From contig NC_084815.1 in assembly GCF_963583255.1 (NCBI RefSeq), forward strand, positions 18,244,807 through 18,308,806: a stretch of 64,000 nt of DNA, read 5' to 3'. This document shows, piece by piece, positions 33,372 through 45,436 of this stretch. Below the pieces are notes generated by a model, which saw only the letters and a program-made list of their open reading frames with translations, did no database searches and had not been told where the DNA came from. How positions within the stretch are numbered: position 1 is the stretch's first letter; every line of letters starts with the position of its first letter. The stretch comes from Pyrus communis (lineage: Eukaryota > Streptophyta > Magnoliopsida > Rosales > Rosaceae). The translations under genes and the position numbers were made by a program.

Positions 33372-36300
33372 TTAACCACTTGATGAATTTCTCCAAATCT
33401 CCTCAAGCTCTCTAGCAAAAGCTTTCTGTCTTCCGACCACGACAGTAATGTGATCCTTCTTCTCAATCACCTTCACACGAGCCCGGGGAATTTTCAATTG
33501 CACGCTGTAGCTGCACTCGACCGGGATAAGTTCATCATCTTTGCCATGAAACACATTTACGTCGCATTTTAGATTGTCTCGGACAGCGTCTAGGTATTTC
33601 TCCATCTTGCCGGCGGTGCCACATATAATGTTGTGCAATGTGTGCCATGCTGCGTTATGGGTGTGACAGAAGAAACCTTCGAGCAAGAAAGTCCTTATTC
33701 TGTAGTGTACAAAAGAAAACTAATTCATTCACTATGAAAGTTGGTATATTAACATTTAGGTACAATCTTTTTTCTTGTAAATTCAAAATTAATAACGCAG
33801 ATGGACGCCACCTACCTATGTAAAAAATGTTAATATTTTAAGTATGTAATGCATGCATGGACAACCAAGTTTGACACGGTAGTGTACTCTACTTTCTACA
33901 ACCAAGTTTAAACTTTCTCTTCGTATTTAGTTTTAATTAATATAAACTATTTCTTGTATTAGATAAATAATATTTTGAAGTATGTTGCATATATTTTTTA
34001 TTGAATCATTTGTCGTACTACAAGTATCAACTATTAAGTGACACGTGTCACATCTGGTATGTTGGATGTAATTATCATTTCATGTATTGAATTGTTAGCT
34101 TTATTAGAAGTTTGTTAGGGTGTTAAGTTGTTAAGTGTGTTTGTATATATAGTTAGAACTACTGTATCAGAGACATCAATCAATTCAAGAGCGTTCATTT
34201 TTCCTTTTTAATCTCTCTTGTTTCTCTCTCTCTGTCATCTTCTCCTGTACCAATCTTTCACGCTTAACATCCCCTCTTTTTTAGGTACCAACTTTTGCAG
34301 CAGCATTCTCCAGCATAATAAATGACGAGACAAAATTAAATTCAAACTTCAAATTATCGATCAGTCTCCATCGTTTTGTGACATTTGGTCTCATATATTT
34401 GACCCATGTCCCTCACTCAATGGAGAAGAAATATGAACTTGGACCCACCTTTAGATGATTTTTTCTATTGCACTACTTTCCCTGTTAAATTTAAAAGGAA
34501 GTGTTTACTTTTCGTTTCGTGGTGGTAAAAATCAAAGTTACTATAGGTATGGTAGCCCAACCATCACAGAAGCTGGTTGCCAGCATGCAGTTACTGGCTA
34601 CATATGGGTGGGTTTAGGATCTGTTGGCCACACTGTTGGACCAATCAATCTAACACGCATAAAAAATCTAAAATGTTGTCCTACAAGTACCATTTTTAAG
34701 GTGGGGAAATTAATGGCAGATGAGAATAATATAACACGATTTGGTGCGTCTGAAAATAGGCTTTTTGGGTGATTGGGAATGGAACACTACAATAATATTC
34801 TACAAAGGGCGGTGATGAACATTTACCTGTTTCTGGTGATAAGTTTGGTAAGAAATTCCACAAACCGGTGGTTCTTGCAAATGAGCAAACAAATGGTTCT
34901 TGAGATGTGCTCGTACCAGCAAGCAATTGAGGCGCCGAATGCAATCGCCGGCCACACCCGCCGTGGCGCCACCCTCCTCATCACGTACTGTGTTGCTTGT
35001 TCACCCTTTGGTATTGGGTAGTATGGCTGCCACGTCATATGTTAAGAAAAAAAAAGTACAAATAAGAAAAATACTCAAATCTAGTTTAAAGTCAAAACTT
35101 GGCCCAAACGTGTCCCCAAATAATAACCCAAATAAATGCAAACCTTTATTGAATGTGATTACAGAATACTACTGTTGAAGAATGTAAAACAATTAACTCG
35201 GTGATATTGTGCTTATGTCTAACGAAAATGATTTTTGCACATTTTTTTTTCTTTTTTTCTGTGCAATTCTGTTTATTTCTGTCTTCTGATAGTTTTCTAT
35301 GTATACAATTAGATTGCCAAAAAAAAAAACAGAAATAAAGAAGAAAAAAAAACTCTGGTGAAATAAGTGTCAAGTTTAAAACTACGCGGTTTTAAACTAG
35401 AATCTTATTGTAAGATTTGAGTGGGGTAAGGGTCATACATGTGTTTAAAAACTTACAGGTGCAAGCAAGGTGAGGGACTTGATGGAGGAAGGGTGTTTAA
35501 CAGCAAGAGCAAGGGCAATAATGCAACCCAAAGAATGAGCCACAATGTGGAAGGATTTAACTTTGTTGGGTTCAAGCACAGATCTTTCAATCATCTCCAA
35601 ATGCTCTCTGAGCGTGTACATGGAGTCGGTTGGCTTTGGACTCCTCCCAAACCCTAACAGATCAATGGCAAAAAGTCTAAAACTTGATTTTGCAGCACTT
35701 GAAAAGTTTGGGAACAATGTCTCTGTCCAAAATGCTGATGATGAAATGAACCCATGTATGAATAGCACATCTTCTTGTCCCTTATACTCTGAAATCACGA
35801 AAATTAAATAAAAAAATGTCACATATATGTTTTTGTTGAGCATAAGAACATGAAAACTATATTTTAGGTTAATTACCTCTAGGTCCATCTGTTTTAACAA
35901 AAAGTGTTTCTTTGCAATTAGAGGTCCAAGATGTGCAAAATTTGCAATCGCAATCCGACCACCTTGGGATCGGATGCAAATACTGCCCTCCAATCTTTCC
36001 CTGAAGCATTTCAACAATGGTAGAGTTGACCGTGAAGGTGGATCTCACAGTTCCTTTCTTGATCTCCTTCATGCTTAACTTTGAGACCTCGGACAAGAGC
36101 GAAGGGCGGGTGTAGAGCGTGTCCGAGATCTCATCGAGCTGCAGCTTGGTTGAGCTAAGGCACACGATTTTTGACTCGCCTTGTTCTGAAACCAAGATTT
36201 TTCCACTGCCGGTAATGGATTCCTTGGAGGAGGAGCAATAGCAAGGCTTCCATTCGGCTTCGATGAAAAAATCAGCTACTTTGTACACAAAACAAAGGAT

Positions 36301-36405
36301 AAAATCCACAAGGTCGAGAACCGAAAACACAATGAAGCTCACAGCCTCGTTTATGACTCTTCCGACCAACATTAAAAACGATTTGGTTTTCCTCATTGCA
36401 GCCAT
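33372..36405 (-). CDS. BDG: BODYGUARD-like alpha/beta hydrolase (four exons, 462 aa)
   Basis: Exons on the minus strand: 36405-35877, 35788-35457, 35026-34827, 33699-33372; all three introns are GT-AG, and phases 1, 0 and 2 join cleanly to 1389 bp. The start is the first ATG (MAAMRKTKSF); the frame upstream has no ATG before a stop. An N-terminal hydrophobic segment (about residues 9-50) precedes EAEWKPCYC, a hallmark of BODYGUARD proteins. The hydrolase fold shows LFIHGF at 185-190, LLGFGRSPKP at 220-229, the nucleophile elbow AHSLG with Ser262, DDELIPVE with the likely acid at 408-409, and KDHITVVVG with His437. PYYPIPKGEQATQY and APRRVWP are family-specific. Known members act at the epidermal wall or ER in cutin and cuticle formation; the enzymatic substrate is unsettled. 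Length matches the family (about 470). Function is inferred from homology. Confidence 0.93.
34060..34269 (+). repeat. Possible solo LTR in hydrolase intron 3
   Basis: The 210-bp stretch begins TGTTGGATGTAATTATC and ends CGCTTAACA, has TATATATAGTT near 34145 and pyrimidine-rich TTTCTCTCTCTCTG after it, as short copia LTRs do. No 5-bp target duplication was found. Just outside lies the palindrome GACACGTGTC (34040-34049). It sits in the 1.1-kb third intron and does not touch the splice sites. Confidence 0.35.
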
Positions 36406-36600
36406 ATGTAGCAAAGGTAACAAGGACCCAAAAGCACTGTCACCAAACCCCAAAAAGTATTAGTGATGGGTTTAGGGTTAGAGAGAGAAGAGTCTCAGTG
36501 TGCAGACTGCAATGCCATAGCTGAGAGCTCCTTGTTCCTCTGATCTCTCTCTTAATAGAAAACCCAATGGTTGAAATAAGAGAAGAAATATAGGAAGTAG

Positions 36601-36743
36601 GAGAGATTTTTTTGGTGTGACCGGTACACGGGATGATACATCACGTGTTATAAAGTTAATAACTTAAAAAATAAAATTTTCCACCATTTTTATAAAAACA
36701 CATGGTGTACCATCCGTATTTCCGTTACAATAAAAAATTTCTC
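36601..36743. mobile_element. MULE-type MITE in the promoter of the BODYGUARD-like gene
   Basis: Near-identical 9-bp flanks AGGAAGTAG (36592-36600) and AGGAATTAG (36744-36752) are the size made by Mutator-like transposases. The ends GAGAGATTTTTTTGGTGTGAC and GTTACAATAAAAAATTTCTC (last base C at 36743) are inverted repeats, and inner parts pair as TGATACATCACGTGTT with ACACATGGTGTACCA. It lies about 195 bp upstream of the start codon. A 169-bp relative is at 60596-60764. Confidence 0.8.
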
Positions 36744-36889
36744 AGGAATTAGGAGGTGGGGCAGCCTTCACTATCTAGAAATGGCTGATGAACGCAAACA
36801 TGGGACAAACTTGCTCACACTCCCTATCTATAAGTTAAAAGAGAAAACCCCATGTTACATTTTATGAAAGCGTGTGGGGGAGTTGAAGC

Positions 36890-36891
<2 letters not shown>

Positions 36892-36947
<56 letters not shown>
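36892..36947. repeat. GA microsatellite, about 28 repeats
   Basis: An uninterrupted GA run about 490 bp upstream of the BODYGUARD-like start codon. GA/CT tracts are frequent in plant promoters and bind BBR/BPC proteins; a role here is not shown. Confidence 0.95.
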
Positions 36948-36948
<1 letters not shown>

Positions 36949-38104
36949 CATGGCTTGCATTGCAATGGCAATTGACAATCCAAGTTAGCAACAGATGGGC
37001 GTTAAAGGTATTGATTGTTCATAAACATGGTTTGCTGGCCACGATAAAAGGTAGGTGGTAGTTGAACCCCCCTGGCATAGCAACAAATTCTCCTCAGCAA
37101 AGATTTGGTCTATACTTTTTATTCATATATCCAATGAAAATTTTGTTGTATAATTATATTAATTAAATTAAATAAAAAATATCGACAGACCAAGTTGTTT
37201 CTTCTATGCATCACAAACCTGTGCCACAAGAGAGGGGGAAGAAAAAAAATGGTCACATTGCTTGCCCATGAGAAATTCTAGGGTACAGTTTTTTCCCATC
37301 CACTAGGTTACAACTCCTCCTTTGTAGCTCAAAGTTGCCCAAGTCATCAATGCACCCTAAGACTTATTTATTTGTTTGAAAATGAAACAGGTACTCCCAA
37401 ACCTTTAATATTTATAGCATGCTATGTCTAGACCACATGACTCCCTAAACCAATAGGTAACAAACCTCCCTCCGCCGTCCTATGATCAAAGAAATTATTC
37501 AAACATATTTGTTAATTGGTCATGTTGAAATTGAGGCGCATATTATTCTGGAAATTTATGTTCTAAAAATGCGTTTAAAAGTTTAATCCGAAAAAAGATT
37601 TTATGAGAGAGAAAATATTGGAAACGTGTTTGGTATCCAATTTAAAATGGAAATTATTATTAAATTCGTGTTTTGTTGAAATGTTTTTTTTGTAATATTA
37701 AATATTAACATGGTTGTGATCGGTAATGCGGTTGCAACAACGGTGGCGGTTGTGATGACAATGGTGGTTGGAGGTGTTGGCGGTAGTGAAAATGTCAATA
37801 TTATTAATGGTAGGGGGCTATGGGTGGTGGCAACTATTAAGGGGGAAAAAGCTAAGAGTTAGTAACAATGATGGTTGGGAGGTGGTGGCCATAGTGGTGA
37901 AAGTCATGGTGGTAGAGATGGTGACAAAAGTGATGGTGGTGGAGATAATGGTTACAATGGTCCGAGATGGTATGCATATGGTTGCCGCAGTCGTGATTGT
38001 GTCATAAATGGTGGTTGGGGTGCATGATTTTTTTTCATTAAAAAATTCTACGTTTCTTGTATACTACTTAATTTTATGTTTTTAACTTTTTTAGATTTTA
38101 TTCT
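36948..38104. other. Intergenic with GTGG-rich low complexity
   Basis: No gene is seen. From about 37715 to 38020 the sequence is made of imperfect GGTGGTTG and ATGGTGGT words; the open frames there are repeat artefacts (Met/Val-rich or Thr/Ile-rich). Confidence 0.6.
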
Positions 38105-38384
38105 TGAAAAACATATAAATTGTTGTAACCTATTTTATCTAACAAGGAGAAAGGGGTCGGCGGCAAAGGTAGAGAGAGAGGAGAGATGTGTTTGTAGAAT
38201 CTTAAGGGAATTGTGTATTGAGGATATGTTATCCTCCCTACGTAGTGCCTTTATTTATAGTAGTAAACGAAGAGAAGAAATCCTTCATCCCCAAGGAATA
38301 CAAGTCCATATTGGAAAGAATAACCAGAATCAAATCTAATCTAGGATTTACACAATCACACTTAAACTAGGAAAGTACACAACA
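38105..38384 (-). repeat. 3' LTR of the older copia element
   Basis: Matches 45166-45436 over most of its length, for example GGGGTCGGCGGCAA, GAGGATATGTTATCC and CAATCACACTTAAACTAGG. On the minus strand it carries a TATA-like CTATAAATAAAGGC. Confidence 0.85.
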
Positions 38385-39208
38385 CTCCCCCTTGAGTATG
38401 TAAATACTCAAGTAGATTCAACATCATGTAGAAGTTGAGGAAGTTGACTGGTCAGCATTGATTCTAAGGAACAACGCTTATTCTCAATAAGGAAGGAACT
38501 TGCATAAAGTAGTAACTCTCACCTAAGGCTATGGCAAAAACCCAAGTAGGGACAAAATCCATAGTCTAAGGAAAAATGCATGAGAAAAGCAAAGTCAAAA
38601 GAAGCGTCTACGAGATGTCATCAGGGACCAGCCCAAGGTGGATGCCTCATTAAAACTTAGTTAGTTAGCAAAAACCTAGTGGGAAAAATGCTCATAATCG
38701 TAGGGAAAAAGAGTACATTAAGATCAAGCAAGTATTCTTCAGGATACTCCCCCTAAGTTTGACACAATTCCAAAGAGAAATTGCAATGTTACAACTCAGA
38801 AAGTTTACGCATATCAATTCCTTGAACAAGCTTTTGAAACGTCACCTTCAGTAGTGATTTGGTGAAGAGGTTGGCCAAATTGTCTTATGAAAGAATTTGC
38901 GTGACTTCAATCTTCTGATGCTCTTGTTGTTGATGTGAAAAGAAGAACTTTGACACAATGTGCTTGGTGTTGTCTCCTTTGATATAACCCTTCTTGAGTT
39001 GTTCGATGCATATTGCGTTTTTTCAAAGATCATCGTAGGGACATCTACAACGGGGTAGAGATCGCAGAAGCTTCGAATTTGGCCCACTACTACTCTCAAC
39101 CAAAAGCATTCCCGAGTTAACCTAAGATCTGTTTAGTTGACCTTCAATAGATTGTTTAGTTAACCACCAAGAGATTGCGGTGCCTCCAACGGTAAAGATA
39201 TAACCTGT

Positions 39209-40636
39209 TTAAGAATGCACCTTGTGCATATCAGATAAGTATCTTGCGTCAGCATAACCAACAAGGCAAGAATCGACTCGAGAAACAGAGGGTGTGGCAT
39301 CACTCAAAGATCTGTAGGGATAGAACAAGCCTAAATTCGTAGTACCCTTAAGGTAACGGAAGATGTCTTTCACGCATGTCCAATGTCTGGATGTTGGTAC
39401 ATTACTGTATCTTGCCAAAAGATTAACAGCGAATGAGATGTCAGGTCTAGTGCATTGATCTAAGTATAATAAAACGTCTATCATACTTAGATAACGAACT
39501 TCAGGCTTCAAAATCTCTTCATCATCCTCATTCGGATAGAAGGGATCTCGTTTTGCATCTAGCAATCGAACAACCATAGGAGTACTCGAAGGCTTCGCAT
39601 TATCCTCGTTAAAGCGGCACAACACCTTCTGGGTGTAGTTCGTTTAATGTACTAGAATTCCATTTGAACGGTGCTTTATCTCGAGATCAAGACAGTATCA
39701 AGTCTTACCTAGATCTTTCATCTTAAATTCCGACTTCAGGTGCGCAGCAGTTCTCGCGAGCTCTTCAGGAGTTCCGATAAAGTTCATGTTATCGACATAT
39801 ACTACAACTATCGCTAAACCGGAATGTGACTTCTTAATGAACACACAAGGGCATAGTTCGTTGCTCACATATCCCTGACTAGTCAAATACTCACTAAGAT
39901 GGTTATACCACATTCATCCGGATTGCTTCAAATTGTAAAGTGAACGCCTCAATCGAATTGAGAGCGTGTTTCGGGGTTTGGAAATATTTGATCCAGTCAA
40001 TGTAAGTCATTCGGGAACTTTCATATAGATTTCCATGTCAAGATCTCTATAGAGATACGCAGTTACTACGTCTATCAGCTTCACACTTAGTTTTTCAAAA
40101 ACTACCAAACTGATAAGGTATTGAAAAGTAATCACCGAAAAGTAATCACATCCATAATGGGTGAATAAGTTTCTTCACAGTCAATCCCGGGGTGTTGTGA
40201 GAAACCTTGTGCAACAAGACGAGCTTTGTAACGCACAATTTCATTCTTCTCATTACGCTTCTGAACAAACCCACTTGTAGCTAATGGGCTTCACATGTGG
40301 AGAAGTAGAAGCTACAGGTCCAAACACTTTACGTTTTGCAAGCAAATCGAATTCGACTTGGATTGCTTGTTTCTAGTTTGACCAATCAGTTATACGTCAA
40401 CATTCATCAACGGAACGAGGTTCAATGTCATCACTCAACATGATCTCAGTAGCTATTGCATATGTTAATGCATCGTCGACGATCATCTCATTTCTACACC
40501 ACACATCATCTAAGCTAGCATAATAAACCGAAATCTCACGATTCTTGGAATGAGGATTCGTCCCTTCAAGGATGTTTCTGCAATGTAGAATTTCCTCATG
40601 AGTTGGATAGAATGCGTAAGCTACAGTCGGATTCAC
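39209..40636 (-). pseudogene. Copia RT-RNase H region, broken
   Basis: From 40636 to 40397 a linker typical of the integrase-RT junction is readable (IVDDALTYAIATEIM, EPRSVDEC). From 39913 the RT active-site region reads VVYVDNMNF, with Asn where the second catalytic Asp of YVDD is expected, then SEFKMKDLGKT. From 39625 the connection domain follows (KPSSTPMVVRLLD, LLYLDQCTRPDISFAVNLLARYS, RYLKGTTNLGLFY, GYADARYLSD). Three or more frame changes and stops separate the parts. The mutated active site alone would abolish polymerase activity. Confidence 0.8.
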
Positions 40637-41002
40637 GATAGGCTCTTCAGGTGCCTGTGCCGTGGGTTTCCTCTTTCAGGGGTGTGAATCTTTTGAACCA
40701 AGAGGTCTACCACGTTTCTGTGTAAAGGCAGATGATTGGCTAGCCGCTAATGTAAGTGGATCACCAAGATTGGCATCCCAGGCCTCCAGGAGGGAAGTTT
40801 GTCATACATTTGGTATGTTCATCTTTGCAGGCGCATTCGCAGCTGGAATATGTGACCTTGTCACGCACGCTAGATTGGTGAAAGCATCTGGCATGCTTTG
40901 AGCTATGCTCTGAAGATCTAATATGTGTTGCACTTTAGTTTCAAACTAAGTGGTACGGGGACCTAAATGAGACAAAGTGGGAGCTGTCCACAATAATTCG
41001 CA

Positions 41003-42330
41003 TCATTCTTCAGGAATGTTGACTTTCTTATCTCCCCCAAACGACGGGAAGGCTATCTCATAAAAGTGACAATCCGCGAAATAAGCGGTAAACAGATCAC
41101 CTATCAAAGGTTCTAAGTAACGAATAATAGAAAGAGAATCATATCCGGCATAGATTCCCATCCTTTGCTGAGGCCCCATTTTTATACGTAAGGGCGGCGA
41201 AATCGGCATATAGACTGCACAACCAAAAATGCGCAGATACGATATGTCGGGTTCGTATCCGGTAACCAATTGAATGGCGCTATATGGTTGGGTCACAACA
41301 GGCGTCAGGCGGACCAACATGGTTGCGTGCAATATCGTATGGCCCCAAGCAGCGAATGGGAGCTTAGTACGTATGACTAATGATCGAGTAATCATTTGTA
41401 AGCGCTTAATGAATGCATCTGCCAGGCCATTCTGGGTGTGAACATGGGGTACTGGATGTTCAACTTAAACCCGAACCAACATGAAATAGTCATCAAAAGT
41501 TTTAGATGTGAATATCCAATCGAATATATTTGATCGGATAATCAGGGTGGTGAGCCCTTCGCTTAATAATCTGAGCCAACAGTTTGGAGAATGCAGCATT
41601 CCTTGTGGACAACAAGCACTCGTGTAACCAACGTGTGGAAGCGTCAACCAAAACCATAAAATATCTAAATAATCTGCATGAAGGGTGAATCAGTTCAAAA
41701 ATGTCCCCCTGAATCCGTTGTATAAAAATGGGAGGATTTGAACAAATCTTGTCATAAGAAGGCTGAGTAATAAGCTTTCCCATAGAACATGTTTGACATG
41801 CGATTTCTTGAATCGAACCTAAACTTCAGGTTAGTAGATGTCCGTGTGATGATTTGAGGATACAGGGCATCGCTATTCGTCCAAGATGTCCCAAACGATC
41901 ATGCCAAAGTGTAATTTCGTGCACGGTTCTAGATGTAGGGCCGGCCACATAATGGCTTTCTATGGGGCATATGGTCGTAGTATATAAGCCACTCGGGATA
42001 TGCTCCATCTTCTCTTATGTACAGAAATTCAACTCCGTTTTCTACATGGGTTTCAGCGTGGTAATTGTTATCTCTAATGTCCTTAAAGCTTAACAATGTT
42101 ATTCCAGAACATGGTGAATAAAGAGCCTCATCAATGGTCAAGATTGTACCATTAGACAACATTATACGTGCCTTACCATATCCTTCGATCAGATTAGATG
42201 GCCTGAGAGGGTTGTCAGAAGTGCATTCTTAGGTATAAAGTTAGTGAAATAGATACGTTCACGCAAAATGGTGTGTGCGGTTGCACTATCTGTCAGGCAA
42301 CTAACTTCCCTACTAGTCATACCTAGAATG
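41003..42330 (-). pseudogene. Copia protease, GAG-pre-integrase and integrase region, broken
   Basis: Around 42300-42240 the minus strand reads CLTDSATAHTILRER, a copia protease segment with a DSA active-site triplet. The stretch 42162-41826 includes LSNGTILTIDEALYSP, then TLWHDRLGHLGR, the GAG-pre-integrase signature. Integrase pieces follow at 41783-41465 (GDIFELIHPSCRLFRYFMVLVDASTRW) and 41395-41003 (AAWGHTILHATMLVRLTP, FGCAVYMPI, YDSLSIIRYLEPLIGDLFTA). Frame changes separate all parts. Confidence 0.8.
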
Positions 42331-42699
42331 AAAAATTAATTTGAATCGGTCACATGCATAAAAGTTCTAAAAACAAATATCCATTCAAAATAATTTTAAG
42401 TATTCAAGGACGGAAATTAATTAAAAACTTAATATCCAAAAAGAAAATCACCAACAAATAATCCAAACATAAAGGAAAATTGTTCAAAATTTAACAAAAA
42501 AAATGGGGGATTTGGCCACTACTATGGAATTTGGCCCCATGGTCGTATTTCAACTAAAAAAATTAAGTCTATGTCTAAGATTCTAATCTTCCATACGTGT
42601 GATAGCCTCTTGAAAGTCAGAAACCTCTATCTTTGTACTCTCCAGTTCGTCCACTTGCATAAAGTTTGATTCAAACTTTTTACGACAAGAATGATATTT

Positions 42700-42795
42700 A
42701 GCTACAACCTTCTAGGGAGCTCGGCAAACATGGGATGAATTGTCTTTTGAGCCACAACGATAACACATGTTTGCAACCATGGTTTCAGGTGCTTT
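42700..42795 (-). pseudogene. Zinc-knuckle remnant of the older copia gag
   Basis: The minus strand reads CYRCGSKDNSSHVC followed by RAP, a CCHC knuckle of the copia gag C-terminus, then a stop. It is separated from gag and protease by frame breaks. Confidence 0.65.
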
Positions 42796-43327
42796 GCCCT
42801 TATTCTTGAACTTTGGGGCCTTGGAGTGAGGTTTGGGCACTTCTGAGCTTTGTTTCCTCCCTTAGATGGGCCTTTACTCTGTTGACCTTGGTGGGATAGC
42901 TTCTGGCCGCCCCTACCACGCCTTTTTGGCGTTTTAGGCGTTGGTTTGTGCTATAGTGTGCTTCAGACACATCAATTGTCCTAGTAGGTCAAGCTTGATG
43001 ATTCTTCATCAACAGCTGGTTCTGCTTTTCAACGATAAGTAAAACAGAGATCAAATATGAGAAATTAGTGAACTTCTGAGCTCTATATTGTTGCTACAGG
43101 ACAATATTAGTAGCATAGAAGGTCGAATAGGTATTCTCCAGGAGATCATCTTCAGTCGAAGTTTCATTACAAAACTTGAGAAGTGATCAGATTCGACAAA
43201 CTTCAGAATTATATTCATTCACAGACTTAAAGTCTTGCAAGCGCAAATGATGTCAGTCATGTCTTGCTTCAGGTTAAAAGATGTCCTTTTGGTGATCAAA
43301 ATGATCAACCAAAGCGACCCATAGTGC

Positions 43328-43561
43328 TCATCGATCCTCCTTAGCAAGATATTCAGTTTGCAAGGTGTCTTGGATATGTCTTCGAATGAATATCATAATG
43401 GTGGCTTTCTCACCTTTTCCAACAGGGTTGTCCGTCTCATCTTCAATGGCGGGACGCAAATTCTTTGCAGTGAGGTGGAGCTTCACATCTTGGACGCACT
43501 TGAGGTAGTCCCTTCCAGAGACCTCTAAAGCGATGAAGTCAAGTTTGTTCAAATTCGACAT
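43328..43561 (-). pseudogene. Copia gag N-terminus, truncated by a stop
   Basis: The ATG at 43561-43559 begins MSNLNKLDFIALEVSGRDY, the usual start of this class of copia gag, followed by DVKLHLTAKNLRPAIED and IMIFIRRHIQDTLQTEYL. The frame ends at TGA (43330-43328), after which recognisable gag sequence continues (LWVALVDHFDHQKD). The stop is therefore a lesion. Confidence 0.8.
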
Positions 43562-45165
43562 GTTCCTATCACAAAATAAAGGACAAGATGTGATTAGTGC
43601 AATGGAGAAAAAAAAAATCAATCCATTCACGTAGGAGTAGAACATTCATGTTCTAATAGACATGTATTGGTTAATATTCGAATGAAAAAGCTTCGAGTTT
43701 TCATGGGTGATGTTTTTAAGTGAAAAACTTCAGGTTTTCAAACAAGGCATGTTTATAGAAACTTTAGGTTTCAAAATAATTATGAACTTCAGGTTCATAT
43801 GTTCCTACAGACAAACGCAAATATATACAAAGAAATATGCAACAAGAAAATATGCACATAGAACTTCAAGTCTGCAATTATAACTGAATTAATTATTTGG
43901 ACTTCGGGCCAAATTTAAAGTGTGGGTGAAAAAATATAAAACCCATTGGGGCTAAAAATAATTAGGCAATTAAACTCGAGGCCCAAAATAAGGCCTAAGC
44001 CCACGGGTGAGCTGAGTGGTGTGAAATATACGACTCAGGCCCAAAAATTGGGCTTAAGTGGGCACAGGCTGATCAGGCCCGAATATTCACAATGGGCTGC
44101 AAGCCCAATATAGAAAACCAGCTTCACAAAAGAAGCTGGGCCAAAAAGGATGGCCCAAATGGGGGCTGGATCATCTGTGACGCGACATAAGGGAACACAG
44201 ATACATCAGCGGGTGGGATTTGGTGCGACACACATCGCCGAGACACCATGGCCCTTCGAGCCGATGTTGGGTATAGCCAGGTATTGGGCTGCATCTGTGA
44301 GCCCATTCTAGAAGAAAAAAAAATATCTTCTTGTTCTGTGGGCCGAGAAGACCAGCCCAAATATTTGGCTTAGGGTTTCAACCAAGAACACCCTAGCCAG
44401 AGCTGGGTGTAGTCACCGGAGACGAAGGCCAGTGCCGCCGCTGCAGGTAACCGTGTTTTGGAAGAAATTTCTAGGTGCAAGGTCATGGGTTCGACAGCCG
44501 GCAATTTCCTAGGGATGGAGGGAGTACCTCGACATCGAGGGAAAAAAGGAAACCTAAGAAATTCAAACTGGAATTTCACCCAAATTCAATGAAATTCTTC
44601 AGGAATTTCAATGATATTGGATCAAAAATCACGATACCATGTCAGATTTATGCAAAAAATTACACGGCAAGGTCGTGATCTCGCTTCAGGCGATGTGGGT
44701 TTTTTGGGTTTGGATGCCAAAGGCGTCGAGTTCCAAAGGAGCTTAATGCTCCATGCTTTGCTCAGGGTCACGGGTTTGAAGAACCCCGATGGCAATTTCA
44801 ATGTTTTTTTTTTCTTTTTTTTTTTCAATTCAATTCATAGGATATTCAATTTAATACTATAATGCATTTACATATATTTGATGCAATTAATGGTAAATAT
44901 CAAATTCACATAATTCAACAATTATGAATATAATGCATACACAATTTATGTAGAATCTAAAATTTGAAAAACGTAAAGTTGGGTCTACATTATGGTGAAT
45001 GTTCATGTTATCACGGCTACAAAACTATCGAGATAAAAATCGTTGTTTTGAAAGAACCTAATTGCGTGATGATATGGATGAACTGGTTTGATGCAAAAAA
45101 AATCATCAACGTTAGATTCCTAAGCGCAGCGGTAAGAGCGTGCTGATAAAGCAGTAAGAGCGTGT
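43562..45165 (-). other. Leader region of the older copia element
   Basis: 1.6 kb between the 5' LTR and gag with no recognisable protein. It is rich in GGCCCA/TGGGCC words (43970-44360). Just inside the LTR, GGTAAGAGCGTGCTGATAAAG (45131) and AGTAAGAGCGTGTTGATAAC (45153) form a short direct repeat. A standard tRNA-Met primer-binding site was not found next to the LTR. Confidence 0.5.
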
Positions 45166-45436
45166 TGATAACATATTGTAGCCTATTTTATCTGACAAGG
45201 AGAAGGGGGTCGGCGGCAAGGGTAGAGAGAGAGGAGAGATGTGTTTGTAGAATCGTAGGGTAATTGGTATTGAGGATATGTTATCCCCCCTACATAGTGC
45301 ATTTATTTATAGTAGTAGAAGGAGAGAATAAATCCTTCATCCCCAAGAAATACAAGTCCATATAGGAAAGGATAACTAGAATCAAATCTAATTTAGAATT
45401 TACACAATCACACTTAAACTAGGAAAATTCAAAACA
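45166..45436 (-). repeat. 5' LTR of the older copia element
   Basis: Partner of 38105-38384. On the plus strand it begins TGATAACATATTGTAGCC and ends CAAAACA. A TATA-like CTATAAATAAATGC is on the minus strand near 45313. Confidence 0.85.

Larger units (their letters stand above)
38105..45436 (-). mobile_element. Older, decayed Ty1/copia element
   Basis: Two LTRs of about 280 and 271 bp lie at 38105-38384 and 45166-45436. They differ by roughly 8 per cent by eye plus indels, which points to an older insertion than the copia at 25 kb. Between them, on the minus strand, gag, zinc knuckle, protease, GAG-pre-integrase, integrase, RT and RNase H fragments occur in copia order, but every domain is cut by stops or frameshifts. 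The polypurine tract CAAGGGGGAG borders the 3' LTR (38394-38385). No target duplication could be confirmed. A 1.5-kb leader precedes gag. Gag and pol wording fits the large TNT1/Tork-like group; lineage is uncertain. Confidence 0.9.

Noticed and set aside
37768..38007. 79-codon frame
   Set aside because: Translation of GTGG/ATGGTGG repeats.
40662..40901. 79-codon plus-strand frame
   Set aside because: Antisense to the decayed copia pol; no independent support.
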